Assembly (NCBI RefSeq): GCF_005239225.2
Contig: NC_133302.1
Coordinates: 7,626,001-7,690,000, forward strand
Source of the DNA: Populus alba
Taxonomy: Eukaryota; Streptophyta; Magnoliopsida; Malpighiales; Salicaceae
Reading direction: 5' to 3'
Length of the DNA: 64,000 nucleotides
Below, piece after piece: positions 1-10,395 of this stretch. The first letter of the stretch is position 1. Every line of letters starts with the position of its first letter. The translations under genes and the position numbers were made by a program. Below the pieces are notes generated by a model, which saw only the letters and a program-made list of their open reading frames with translations, had not been told where the DNA came from and did no database searches.

Positions 1-2
1 TT

Positions 3-3000
3 TGTGGGCATTTATTTTCCCAGAATACTTCCATTTCGAGGATCAAATGGCATTTGTCAGGAGTGAGAGGGCGTGGTGTTAAAATATGTGAGACAGTTCC
101 TGAAGAAGTTCAAGATGCAGCCCGTGCAGCTATGGATGGCCCTCCAGAAAAAAGAAATAAATATGAAGCAGGATCGAGCAATAATGAGGTCACTAATGCA
201 ATTTCAGCTCCTGCAAAAGAACAGAACAATGAAGTGATACATTTAGACATGGCACAACAAGAAGAAGCTTTTTCCCCTGGAGAGTTCGAACGTTGGATGG
301 ATAGCATCACTGATCTAGAGAACGAGCCTATGTTGGGACGTGGTTCTCCTGAAGAGCTTCTGCATGATGCATTGGAGACTGTACCGAGAACAGAAATGGT
401 GCAGCATCTGGAGAGAGGTAGCTCTCATGAGAGGACATCAATTAATCAAGCTGATGAGCATCGAGGAGATTCATCCGAACCATCGGATCTATTGTGTCTT
501 CGCCTTGGAAGATGTTATGATCAACTCTGTTCTCCACCAGTAAACAATGATGCCAGGATGAATGAAGTGCCATCAATTAATCAGCCTGATGAGTCTCAAG
601 GAGATTCATCCGAACCAACAGATGTATTGTGTCTTGGCCTTGGAAGATGTTATGATCAACTCTGTTCAACAGTAAGCAATGATGTCATGATGAATGAAGT
701 GCAGAACATGGTTACAGTGAGGACAGCACCAGTGTTACAAGTGTTGGAACAAAGCAATGCAGTACATCACTGTTTGGCAGGGGATGCTGGAAGGATACTA
801 GTGGGAGTTCAGGGCACGGAACAAGGAGCGGGGGATGATGGAAATTGTTCACATTTAGAAGCGGGAAATGACATGGGAAACACTGGTGAAGGATCTATTC
901 AGCATGTTGACAGAAGTTTCTCTCTTGGGAGACACCTAGTTGATGCACACAAGAATAGAGGAGAAGCAACACAAAGAATTGATCTAGTGAATCAATCAGC
1001 TGGTTTTTCAATGGAGGAGGATGCGGAGGACAATAGAGGAAGGTTAGTGCAGCCTGGCGCAGGAACTAGCTCTTCTAGAGGCCTTAAATACAACACAAGT
1101 GAGACTAGAGGAGATCCAATTCCTCCTAGCTCTACAAAGTTAGTGGGTCGAGCAGTTGAAGAGAATAAGAATGTGATATGGTCTCTGCTAATGGATGGTA
1201 ACTTCTCAACCATTTGCATTTATGGAATGGGGGGAGTTGGTAAAACAACAATGCTACAACATATCCATAATGAGCTTCTAGAAAGAAGAGACATTTCTCA
1301 TCATGTATACTGGGTGACTGTGTCTCGAGATTTTAGCATTAATAGATTGCAGAATCTTGTTGCTACATGCCTTGATTTAGATCTTTCTAGAGAAGATGAT
1401 AATCTGTGTAGAGCTGTCAAATTGTCAAAAGAACTAGTGAAGAAACAAAAATGGATTCTCATCTTAGATGATTTATGGAACTCTTTTGAGCTACACCTAG
1501 TGGGAATTCCTGCCAATTTGAAAGGATGCAAGCTGATTATGACAACTCGATCAGAAGAGGTTTGTAGACGGATGGATAGCCAACACAAAATCAAATTGAA
1601 GCCACTTTGTGAGAGGGAAGCTTGGACTTTATTCATGGAAAAACTTGGAGATGACAAAGCACTTTCTCTAGAAGTGGAGCAAATTGCACTAGATGTTGCA
1701 AGGGAATGTGCTGGTTTGCCATTGGGAATTATTACAGTTGCAAGAAGCTTAAGGGGAGTGGATGACCTACATGAGTGGAGGAATACATTGAATAAATTGA
1801 GAGAATCACAATTTAAAGACATGGAAAATGAGGTATTCCGGTTACTGAGGTTTAGTTATGATCAGTTAGATGATTTAGCACTACAACATTGTCTCTTATA
1901 CTGTGCATTATTTCCTGAAGATTATATAATTGAAAGGGATGACTTCATAAATTATTTGATCGATGAGGGAATAATGAAAGGAATGAGGAGCAGTCAAGCA
2001 GCATTTGACGAGGGCCACACAATGCTTAATAAACTTGAAAATGTCTGCCTATTGGAAAGGGTTTATGGCGGCAGTTGTGTCAAGATGCATGACTTGATTC
2101 GGGACATGGCCATCCAAATACAGCAAGAGAACTCTCAAATCATGATTAAAGCAGGTGAGCAATTAAAAGATTTGCCGGATGCAGAGGAGTGGACAGAGAA
2201 TCTTGTGACAGTTTCGCTAATGTGTAATCAAATTGAAAAAATTCCCTCAAGCCATTCACCAAGGTGTTCCAATCTGTCAACTCTATTTCTTTGTGAGAAT
2301 ACAAGGTTGCGATTTATTTCAGATTCATTTTTCATGCAATTACATGGGCTCAAGGTACTCAATCTATCTACCACAAGTATTAAAAAATTGCCTGATGGTA
2401 TCTCTGATTTGGTGAGTCTCACTGTATTATTGCTCTGTGAGTGTAAGAACTTAAGGGGTGTACCATCATTAAGAAAGCTCAGGGCACTAAAGAGGTTAGA
2501 TCTCTTTAAGACTGAACTTAGAAAGATGCCTCAAGGACTGGAATGTCTATCCAACCTCTGGTATCTTAGGCTCGGTTCAATTGGAAAAAAGTTGTTTCCC
2601 AGTGGGATTTTACCTAAACTCTCTCACTTGCAATTGTTTGTATCTAGTGGTGTGTTAAATGTTAAGGGAAAGGAACTAGGATGCTTAAGGAAGTTGGAAT
2701 CTTTGAAATGCCATTTTGAAGGTCACTCTGATTTTGTGGAGTTTCTCATGTCTCCACAAAATCAAACCAAATCACTAATCAGATACAGAATTTTTGTAGG
2801 GCCTTTGGATGATGAAGATTATTATGGAATGTATATGAGAACTCCCAGCAGAAGTAAAACAATTGTTTTGTGTAACTTGAGTATCAACGGAGATGGAGAT
2901 TTTCAGGTCATGTTCCCAAATGACACTCAAAAACTGGAAATTTTTAATTGTAATGATGGAACAACTTTATGCGACATTTCATCCTTGATAAAGTATGCAA

Positions 3001-3587
3001 CTAAACTAGAGATCCTCAACATTTGGGAGTGCAATAACATGGAGAGCTTGGTTTTATCTTCTTGGTTCTGCTCTGCTCCTCCTCCATTGCCATCTTCTAA
3101 CAGTATATTTTCTGGTCTTAAAGAGTTTTATTGCCGTAATTGTAAGAGTATGAAGAAGCTGCTGCCTCTTGTCTTGCTGCCAAACCTCGAAAAACTGGAA
3201 AAGCTTGTAGTTCAAGAATGTGAGAAAATGGAGGAGATAATAGGAACAACAGATGAAGAAATCAGCAGCAGCAGCTCCAATCCGATCACAAAATCCATAC
3301 TCCCAAAGTTAAGAATTCTGATATTGAAATATTTACCAGAATTGAAAAGCATCTGTGGTGTAAAAGTGATTTGCGATTCTCTTGAATATATTGAAGTAGA
3401 CACATGTGAGAAGCTGAAGAGGATTCCAATTTGTCTTCCGTTGCTTGAAAATGGCCAGCCATCTCCTCCCCCTTCTCTTCAATACATCAATGCATATCCA
3501 GAAGAATGGTGGGAGACAGTAGTGGAGTGGGAGCATCCTAACGCTAAGGACGTCCTTCTACCTTTTGTACGTTTTCGAGCTGTATGA
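3..3587 (+). CDS. BED zinc-finger NBS-LRR disease resistance protein, gene 1 (5'-partial)
   Basis: Intracellular immune receptor of the BED-NBS-LRR class. The reading frame is open from base 3, where it already encodes the second half of a BED finger (Cys-Gly-His-Leu-Phe, then Lys-Trp-His-Leu-Ser-Gly), so the true ATG and first zinc ligands lie left of the window. A long acidic linker follows, then the NB-ARC: P-loop GMGGVGKTT at 1224-1250, RNBS-A with WVTVSRDF, kinase-2 ILILDDLW, RNBS-B LIMTTRSEEV, GLPL as CAGLPLGI, RNBS-D LLYCALFPED, and MHD at 2085-2093. The LDDLW tryptophan marks the non-TIR class. About ten imperfect LRRs and a conserved C-terminal cap with EEWWETVVEWEHP complete it. No stop or frameshift was seen, so it looks functional. 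The linker carries a 135-bp in-frame duplication absent from gene 2. The nucleotide-switch role is known for the family; the pathogen recognised cannot be inferred. Confidence 0.95.
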   Translation, partial: CGHLFSQNTSISRIKWHLSGVRGRGVKICETVPEEVQDAARAAMDGPPEKRNKYEAGSSNNEVTNAISAPAKEQNNEVIHLDMAQQEEAFSPGEFERWMDSITDLENEPMLGRGSPEELLHDALETVPRTEMVQHLERGSSHERTSINQADEHRGDSSEPSDLLCLRLGRCYDQLCSPPVNNDARMNEVPSINQPDESQGDSSEPTDVLCLGLGRCYDQLCSTVSNDVMMNEVQNMVTVRTAPVLQVLEQSNAVHHCLAGDAGRILVGVQGTEQGAGDDGNCSHLEAGNDMGNTGEGSIQHVDRSFSLGRHLVDAHKNRGEATQRIDLVNQSAGFSMEEDAEDNRGRLVQPGAGTSSSRGLKYNTSETRGDPIPPSSTKLVGRAVEENKNVIWSLLMDGNFSTICIYGMGGVGKTTMLQHIHNELLERRDISHHVYWVTVSRDFSINRLQNLVATCLDLDLSREDDNLCRAVKLSKELVKKQKWILILDDLWNSFELHLVGIPANLKGCKLIMTTRSEEVCRRMDSQHKIKLKPLCEREAWTLFMEKLGDDKALSLEVEQIALDVARECAGLPLGIITVARSLRGVDDLHEWRNTLNKLRESQFKDMENEVFRLLRFSYDQLDDLALQHCLLYCALFPEDYIIERDDFINYLIDEGIMKGMRSSQAAFDEGHTMLNKLENVCLLERVYGGSCVKMHDLIRDMAIQIQQENSQIMIKAGEQLKDLPDAEEWTENLVTVSLMCNQIEKIPSSHSPRCSNLSTLFLCENTRLRFISDSFFMQLHGLKVLNLSTTSIKKLPDGISDLVSLTVLLLCECKNLRGVPSLRKLRALKRLDLFKTELRKMPQGLECLSNLWYLRLGSIGKKLFPSGILPKLSHLQLFVSSGVLNVKGKELGCLRKLESLKCHFEGHSDFVEFLMSPQNQTKSLIRYRIFVGPLDDEDYYGMYMRTPSRSKTIVLCNLSINGDGDFQVMFPNDTQKLEIFNCNDGTTLCDISSLIKYATKLEILNIWECNNMESLVLSSWFCSAPPPLPSSNSIFSGLKEFYCRNCKSMKKLLPLVLLPNLEKLEKLVVQECEKMEEIIGTTDEEISSSSSNPITKSILPKLRILILKYLPELKSICGVKVICDSLEYIEVDTCEKLKRIPICLPLLENGQPSPPPSLQYINAYPEEWWETVVEWEHPNAKDVLLPFVRFRAV
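438..707 (+). repeat. 135-bp in-frame tandem duplication in the linker of gene 1
   Basis: Two 45-codon units (438-572 and 573-about 707) each encode SINQ, then GDSSEP, then an LCLxLG stretch, then RCYDQLC. Gene 2 has one shortened unit (SINQAGEP, LLCLGNERSYDQLC). The expansion keeps frame and lies between the BED finger and the NB-ARC. Confidence 0.85.
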
Positions 3588-4035
3588 ATTACAGGTAACC
3601 ATCGTGTTTTAATTCCTCTCTCTCCCTCCCTCCCTCTCTTAATCTTAAAACTTGTTTCTCTCACTGATTCCTCTGTTCATTTATTATTTATTTAATGTGG
3701 AATTGGATGGCTCTTCATCTTTTCATGGCTTTTAAATATTTGGTGATCTTTTTTATAGGCAAATGGTGAAGGAAGGCAAGCCTCATATTCAACAAGGATT
3801 GAAAACAAGGCGTGTTTCCTCTTCCGGATTCGCTGCCATCAAATATTGATCCAGAGTTCTTAATTTTACTGTTGAGCAATGGTTTTCTGCAAAGAGCTTG
3901 GTTGCTTCTCATTCTTTTGAGATCGGGATTTATAGCCCTGTCAGGATTAAGTTATTATGATTATTTTTCTTTATGATAAAGATCTTGTAATCTTTGATTT
4001 TATCTATAAATAAAATTCGAGGGATGGCAGTAACC
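3588..4035 (+). other. 3' UTR of gene 1 with a probable spliced intron and poly(A) signal
   Basis: Seven bases after the TGA stop is an exact CAG|GTAACC donor (intron from 3595). A pyrimidine-rich tract leads to a TATAG acceptor ending at 3758, predicting a 164-nt 3'-UTR intron. AATAAA at 4009-4014 is a plausible polyadenylation signal. The same sequence follows gene 2, but there the acceptor AG is lost. Intron use is inferred from consensus only. Confidence 0.55.
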
Positions 4036-4455
4036 TCTAAGTTGTTGTTCTGCTCCTGGTTATGAATGCGGCCATGTTATGATCGAACATTTCAGCCATC
4101 TCCATGAGTTAACACTCGCCAATTTTGAAAAACATCTGTGCAGGACTGAATATACGAGTGCCCCTTCATTGCTCATGTTGGATGTGTTCTCAAGGAGGTG
4201 ATATTGAGATTTATTCAAAATGTATGCCTTCAATTATATTATATAGAGAAATATTAATCTGATACCAGGTCACATATGTGAAAAAAAAAATCAAATAATT
4301 TTAGTTTGCTAATATCAAAAATAATTTTTTAAAAGTAAAAAATATATTTTTCAAGTGAAAAACAATTACTACCACATTTAAAAACCAATTCTTTACTATA
4401 TCAAGAGCAACAATTTCCTATTTATTTTAATTACCAAGTGCGTGTTTAGTATTAT

Positions 4456-6443
4456 TGTCATAACCCAATTTTTAACATTTTTATTTTAATTATTTTATTT
4501 ACTGAAAAAAATGATGAAAAATAAATAAAAATAAAATAAATAAAGAATGAATTAAAATTTAGGTTAAGGGCAGGGAAGTTTAAAGATTTAATTAAATTCT
4601 TGAATAGTTTAATTAATCAAATCAAGGATTTAATTGAAGAATTGATAAGTTCTGAGACTTAATTAAGCTTGAAATTGATTTAATTAATCCAATCCAGGGT
4701 TTAATTGGAGAATTGATAAGTTTTGAGACTTAATTAAGCTTGAAATTAATTTAATTAATCAAATCAAAGGGTTCAATTGGAGAGTTGATAAGTTTGGGAC
4801 TTAATTGGACTTGGATTTAATTTAATTAATGAAATCAGGGACTTAATTGAAGAAATAGCAAAGTTTGGGGTTAATTGGGGGCACAATTGCAAGAGATTAA
4901 AGTCCAAGGACTAACTTGTAAAAGGCACCGCAATGCAGGGATCTAATTACAATTTAACTAGCGGCTTAATTACAAAACTTTCCAAACGTCAAGGGCCAAA
5001 ATGCATATAGCTGTGAATATCGAAAAGTCACCGTTTCCCGTTATTGTTCTTCTTCCTCACCCGACCGAAACGGACGCCCACCGCCGCACAGCCATTACTT
5101 CTGCAATTATCACACTTTATGGTTGGAAGAAACGGCATTGTTTTCTCTGGCTATAAAGCCATAGAACGACTGGGCACCAAAAAAAGAAGAAGGAGAAAAA
5201 CAAAAAGGAAAAACTGGGGGAGGAAAACAGAGAACAAAAGAAGAAACTACAGAAAATAAAAAGTAAAAAAAACAGAGCGGTTGAACGGAAGGAAAAACAG
5301 AGCACAGACAGCGGCACAAATTCACAGACGAGTGGGAGAAGCAGGGTGGAAGAAAAAGATAAAAAACATAGCGGAAATACATAGTAAAAAAGCACAAAAA
5401 ACACAGAAACAAGAAAGAAAGTAGGCAGGAAAGAAGATCGAAGGAAACAGGGATCAGGGTTTCTAGCCCTGCCTTGGTCTCAAAACGCAAGCAAATACAA
5501 AAAAAAAAAAGAGAACCAGTTCGGTCATTCGCCTAAGTTTCTGCTCCGAGTCATTAGCAGCAGAAGAAATAAGACCAGAAAAACGCAAGGAAAGGTTGAA
5601 AAGGTGCCCTGCCAAGCATGGTTCATTCACACAGAAGGAGCTCTGCCATCGTCTTCGTCGCCTCCTACCAGCCAGGTAAGCCGCTTCTTTTCGTCTGGGT
5701 ATTGTTCAATTAGCATCACACTGTGCAAGTGAATTTTAATTCACTTGCACAGTGGAGCACACGCGTAGATTAATACGCCTGTTGCTTTGCCCAGGCCTGT
5801 TACTGGGTGGTGCTGGCTGGATTCAATCCAAAAAAAAATTAAAAATTTATATATATAAATAAAAATAATATAAATTTATTGGTTTATTTTATTGATATCA
5901 GAATTAGGAATAAAAATACCAGTTTAAATTTATATTATTTATTATATTTTATTTTTATTTAGCTAGAAAAAAAATATAAAATATGTACATGCGTAAAAAT
6001 AAATTTATTTTATTTTTTTATTCATTGACACTAGAGTCAAGAATAAAAATATTGATCTAAATTTATTTTATAGCTACGTAATATTTACCAACACTAGAGT
6101 TGAAAGTATCCGTAGTTGAATATTCCTTGACACCAGAGTTAGGAATATTATAAGCAAATTATCATAGCCTAAACTAATAAAGGTTTAGCAATTTAAGACA
6201 AAATCAGCAATGTAGTTTGCCTTAAGCAGAACGTTTAAGAGGTGATAATATCTTCTCTTTTACGTAACTAGTTCCAAACCATAGAATCTCTGTTGACTCG
6301 TTAGGGTTCCTAGTGATCATAATACTAGGTGACGACTCTTTAAAGAAGATCTTTTCCCCTAAAAGAACAAGATGCCAAATAATCTGTGTTCTTTTTCCAT
6401 AATCGAGATTATTTTTAGGGCCGCCATGATGTCGAGTGTGACA
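4456..6443 (+). mobile_element. Solo LTR of an LTR retrotransposon (1988 bp), recently inserted
   Basis: The element starts TGTCATAACCC and ends GTGTGACA, the TG...CA ends of an LTR, and is flanked on both sides by the 5-bp duplication ATTAT (4451-4455 and 6444-6448). The duplicated spacer after gene 2 carries the uninterrupted site with a single ATTAT at 17030-17034. Inside are 71-72 bp tandem repeats, a TATA motif near 5150 (GCTATAAAGCC), a purine-rich leader and a consensus donor CCAG|GTAAGC near 5672. No gag/pol and no second LTR are present. A diverged copy in the opposite orientation lies at 55880-57736. Confidence 0.85.
4585..4880 (+). repeat. Tandem repeat of 71-72 bp, about four copies, inside the solo LTR
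   Basis: The phrase ATTGATAAGTT followed by GAGACTTAATTAAG recurs at 4641 and 4712, with a shifted version at 4784 and a weaker one near 4852, giving a 71-72 bp period. Units alternate TTTAATTAAT and AATTGGAG/AATTGAAG motifs. It lies upstream of the element's TATA motif. Confidence 0.75.
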
Positions 6444-8265
6444 ATTATGATGTATAATATTTTTTATTTTAAAATATATTAAAATAATTTTTTATTTTTA
6501 ACATCAACTTATTAAAATCATTGAAAAAAATTAAAAAAAACTTTAAATTTAATATTTTTTTAAAAAAAAAAAATACTCTTAAAAAATATCTAAAATAAAA
6601 AATTGCCGCTTTTCCAAATGGGTTCTCGAGAAACATATCTTCGCCGCAAAAGCTTTGTGCATTTCATGATACCTTTGTTCGTTGACAATTATTGCAGTGC
6701 TAATAATTTGCAAGCAAGCAAGATTGCATTGCCAATAATTTGACATTAAAGAAGCTGTTTCCTTTTCCTTTTTCTTTTTTTCCTGAAATGATTATATAAT
6801 TTTTCAAAACAAATTTGCTATTTTCAAAAACAAGTTAATTGGGATGTCAAAGGAAAGCGGTTATAAGCAATAATTAAGTTCTATAAATAGTCAACAAATT
6901 AACTGTGATTGAATCTGTCATTGCATGATACATGGAGATGAACGTAACAACATACTCAAATAAAACAAAGTCTTGACACCCAAGGCACCTCATAAACCTC
7001 AAATGGGAAATTAAAATTTTGATTAACAGTTTCGAAATCTCTTTTTCATGTGAAGAAACAGTACTTTGATAATATGCAGAACTCACTAGTTTTTCTATTT
7101 CTCCCTTGTATTCGAGGTGTGTTGTCCTACCAATTGGTGTATTAAGCCTAAATTGTTTGTTAAAACTTATAATAGGCTTTAGGCTAGTTTATTAAGTCCA
7201 AATCTTAATTTTAATAGTCCAACCCGTGGATATTTGTAGTGACCATGAAAAACTTAGCCAACCTAATATATCAAACCTATTTAAGTATAAAAAAAAATTT
7301 GAATGGATCAAATCTATAATTTTGTAAAATATCAAAAGTTGAGTTGAATATAATTATGGATCCAAACCCGACGTAACTATATTTATGAACTTTTAGAAAA
7401 GCCTTTCATGTACGCTTATTATTAGAATAAATTTTCTTTAAAATATCAAAAGTTGGTCTTTTCACCCTTTTCAAAATATTGTAATTACTTTTATACTCTT
7501 AAAAACAAAATTAACATAACTCTCTTACAAGAGCATTTTTTTTGTTGTTATCATTTCACATTGGTTTTATTGTAAATTTAAAGGTTACTTGGGGGCATTA
7601 CTGTATTTGACATAAATTAAATATTATTAAAAAAAATTACGCACGCGCCAACATGTGGATAGCCCTCGTGCTGTAAGGGCGGCACATGTGAGGCTATTCG
7701 ACCATCAAAAACTGCTTTTTAGGGCGGTGGTTAGAAGGTCTCGATGCCTCCTACATGATGTGGTGGCATATTGACTAGACACGCCTCTGGTTTGGTATCG
7801 GTGACCATTTCCCCCCTTTCCTTCTCTCTCTCTCCCCTCCTTGAACTCAAGACCAATCCTTTCAAAAATTAAGTGATCTCTATCCTTTTTATTACTATTT
7901 TTTTTTTATTTTGAATAAGTTATAAAATTATAAATGTTTTGCAATTTTTCCCTACTATTTTTTAATCTATAAATAATCTATCAAATTATAAATATTTTTT
8001 TATTTAACCCCTAGTATTTTTTAGTTTTTCAAATTTGGTCTTTTTTTATTGCTATTTGCTTTATTTAGGATCATTTGTTAAATTGTTTTTTTTTTTTTTA
8101 CAATTTCATCTTCTCTTAGTTTTTTTTTTTCCTACCAAATTTTACTCTTATTCTTTTTGTTGTTATTTTTTTTTCTTTGGCAAGTTTTTTTATTGATATT
8201 TTTTTCATGATTTAATCATCCAAAACTAAATTGGTTGTGATCAAGTCTCCGTGTATGATATTTTT

Positions 8266-8460
8266 TTTCATGATTTAATTACCAATTAAACCTATAACTT
8301 GGATCTTAATTTTTTTTGTTCTTAATTTTTTTTATTCTAATATTTTTCGGAGTTCAGAAATTAAATTCATGATTTAATTACCAATTAAACCAATGACTTG
8401 TGTCTTAATTTTTTTTATTCTAATAATTTTCGGAGTTCAGAAATTAAACCATCGGAGTGT
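8266..8460. repeat. Local 98-bp direct duplication
   Basis: CATGATTTAATTACCAATTAAACC occurs at 8270 and again at 8368; both copies continue into TTCGGAGTTCAGAAATTAAA. The other spacer shows one diverged counterpart near 20740-20890, so the duplication arose after the spacers separated or collapsed in the other. Confidence 0.65.
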
Positions 8461-8973
8461 TTGTGATCAAGTTTCTGTGTATGATAAATCCCACCTCATG
8501 TGCTGGACTTTCTATTACGACTAGATGCTAGTTTTCAGTCTTGTAGAAACAATAACAAAAACTCTCTTTTTTTTTTCTTTTTCTTTTTTTATATAAATAG
8601 ATGAGACAAAAAATTTAGGACATTTCTGCATTGCCTTTGGAATTTTCCGAAGTCAATAACGAAGCAGCTTTTTTTGTGCTCTAAAATGATATATATTTTT
8701 CAGAACAAATTTCCTATTTTAATTTCTGAAACAAGTTGACTGGATAAATCATAATTAAGTTCCACAAATAGATAATTAAACTATGATTGATTTTTTGATA
8801 TTAAAAATAAAAAATATAAAAACATTGTGTTATATATATATATATTTAATTAAAAATTATTTTTAAGAAGTATAGCAAGACAAATATAAAAGATGCACTT
8901 CTTCTTTTTAATTTTAATTGTATTGATGAAAAAATAAAATTTTCTTTCTTCTGTGTATAGACGCCTCACAACA

Positions 8974-9200
8974 GCTTGTTTGTTTTTGCGTTTTAAAAAT
9001 ATTGTTGAAAAAAATTGATTTTTTTATTTTATTTTTTGCTTTGCTTCAAATTAATATTTTTTTTAGTATTTTTAGATCATTTTGATGCGCTGATGTCAAA
9101 AATAATTTTTAAAAAATAAAAAAATATATTATTTTGATATATTTTTAAATGAAAAATATTTTAAAAAAATAACGACAACCACACTCCCAAACACCCCCTT
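8974..9200 (+). mobile_element. AT-rich MITE, copy in unit 1
   Basis: Starts near GTTTGTTTTTGCG and ends near CACTCCCAAACACC, with the signature core CAAATTAATATTTTTTT ... GATGCGCTGATGTCAAAAATAATTTTT. The same core recurs at 17712, 21435, 36523, 40646, 46380 and (reversed) 51113. The family looks like a very common poplar MITE; its superfamily was not determined. Confidence 0.65.
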
Positions 9201-10212
9201 ACACCCAATCATATTAGCCACGCATGAGCATAAGCAGGTCAACTCTCCAAATAATTAATTCAAAATCAATCTTGACTCGAACTAGGTCTCAAATTGACTA
9301 GTCACTAAATCGATCTAAGCAGTAAGACTGGGTTTGATATCTATAGTTTTTAGAATCAACCTAATGTGTAAGAAGACAATCCCAGGAACTTAGGATAGCA
9401 AGATAGGTGAGTATAGTTGATTTGTTTTGAGTAAAACTTTTTATCATGTAAAGTTTTTTTATCAAACATGGTTGAAAAATATATTTTTTATAAAATATTT
9501 TTTTAAAAATAATAATGGTGATGATAATGGTGTAATAATAATAATGAAAGAGGTAATGATAATGACAGAAAGATGAAGATAATAATTAAAATAATTGAAT
9601 GATATTATAAATACATTATTATTTATAAAATGACTTCATAGAAGGTTAATTGATTAGTTTTTCTATAAAATATACTAGAAGAAATAAACACAAAAAATCC
9701 TTTAGGGAAAAAACATAAAAAAACTAAAACATTTTGCTTAAAACAAACAAAATTATACTATTCACTTTCAAATTCTGGTGTTCACACTTCGATGAGCTTT
9801 TTCAAAAGTTTATGTTTTTTTTTTTTTAAAAGTTCTTAATAATTTGGTAGGTAAAAGCAACTTGGTATCTAATGTTTGGCAGGTAAAGTAATTTGGTTAC
9901 TTCTTAGCAACTTCCTTCTTATCAAACAATACATTAATTAATGGTTATGATTGACTTGACCACTACTAATACTACTTTATTAATGTTTGGAAAATGATGT
10001 AGATGTTGTTTTTTAAAGTATATTTTATTTAGAAATTTATTAAAATAATATATATTTTTTATAAAATTAATTTTTAATATTAATATATTAAAATAATTTA
10101 ACAATATTAAAAAATTAATTTAAAACTACAAAATTTTCAATTTTTTTTTAAAAAAACAATTAGACGTTAACACCAAACCAGACTCATGAATGCTAGCTAG
10201 CTTTAACAATAT

Positions 10213-10395
10213 TAAGGCCTGTCAAATTTGTTTGGAGTTGCTTGATCCTTATACTCTTCTCTCTGCGCTATTACTGTAACAATCTCTTTATACCATTCTC
10301 TGCTCCCAGTAAATCATTTCATAAAACCATATACTCTTCTCTTGCCTGTGCTTTCTGCTCTTTTTTGTCTGAACACTGCTCAGGCAAAGCATCTA
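10213..10395 (+). promoter_or_regulatory. Orphan promoter/5'-UTR exon of the BED-NLR family
   Basis: This is nearly identical to the region before gene 3 (22842-23017), including GGAGTTGCTTGATCC and CTGCGCTATTACTGTAACA, up to CAGGCAAAGCA. There the homology stops: the last 25-30 bases of the UTR exon with its donor, the intron and the BED exon are missing and unrelated sequence follows. A new GGGAG|GTAATA donor-like site lies at about 10441-10447. The region could be silent, or could drive an alternative leader for gene 2. Confidence 0.6.

Larger units (their letters stand above)
6449..10212. repeat. Unit-1 spacer: duplicate of 17035-22840, no gene seen
   Basis: Starting at the solo-LTR insertion site, this AT-rich stretch matches the DNA after gene 2 in order: 6600-7120 with 17185-17690, 7125-7210 with 18150-18225, 7215-8235 with 19140-20195, and 8480-10200 with 20900-22830. 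Differences are indels: the copy after gene 2 has about 450 bp more near 17.69-18.14 kb and the hAT-like element. I found no coding region. A GC-richer patch at 7635-7800 (AAGGGCGG, GGTCTCGA) recurs at 19575-19740. Confidence 0.7.

Noticed and set aside
110..3536. Several antisense open frames inside gene 1 (and the same set inside gene 2)
   Set aside because: They mirror conserved coding sequence in another frame, recur in both paralogues and show no recognisable domain.
5044..5490. Open frames of up to 126 codons on both strands near 5.1-5.5 kb
   Set aside because: They lie in the purine-rich leader of the solo LTR and encode low-complexity Lys/Arg or Phe/Ser strings.
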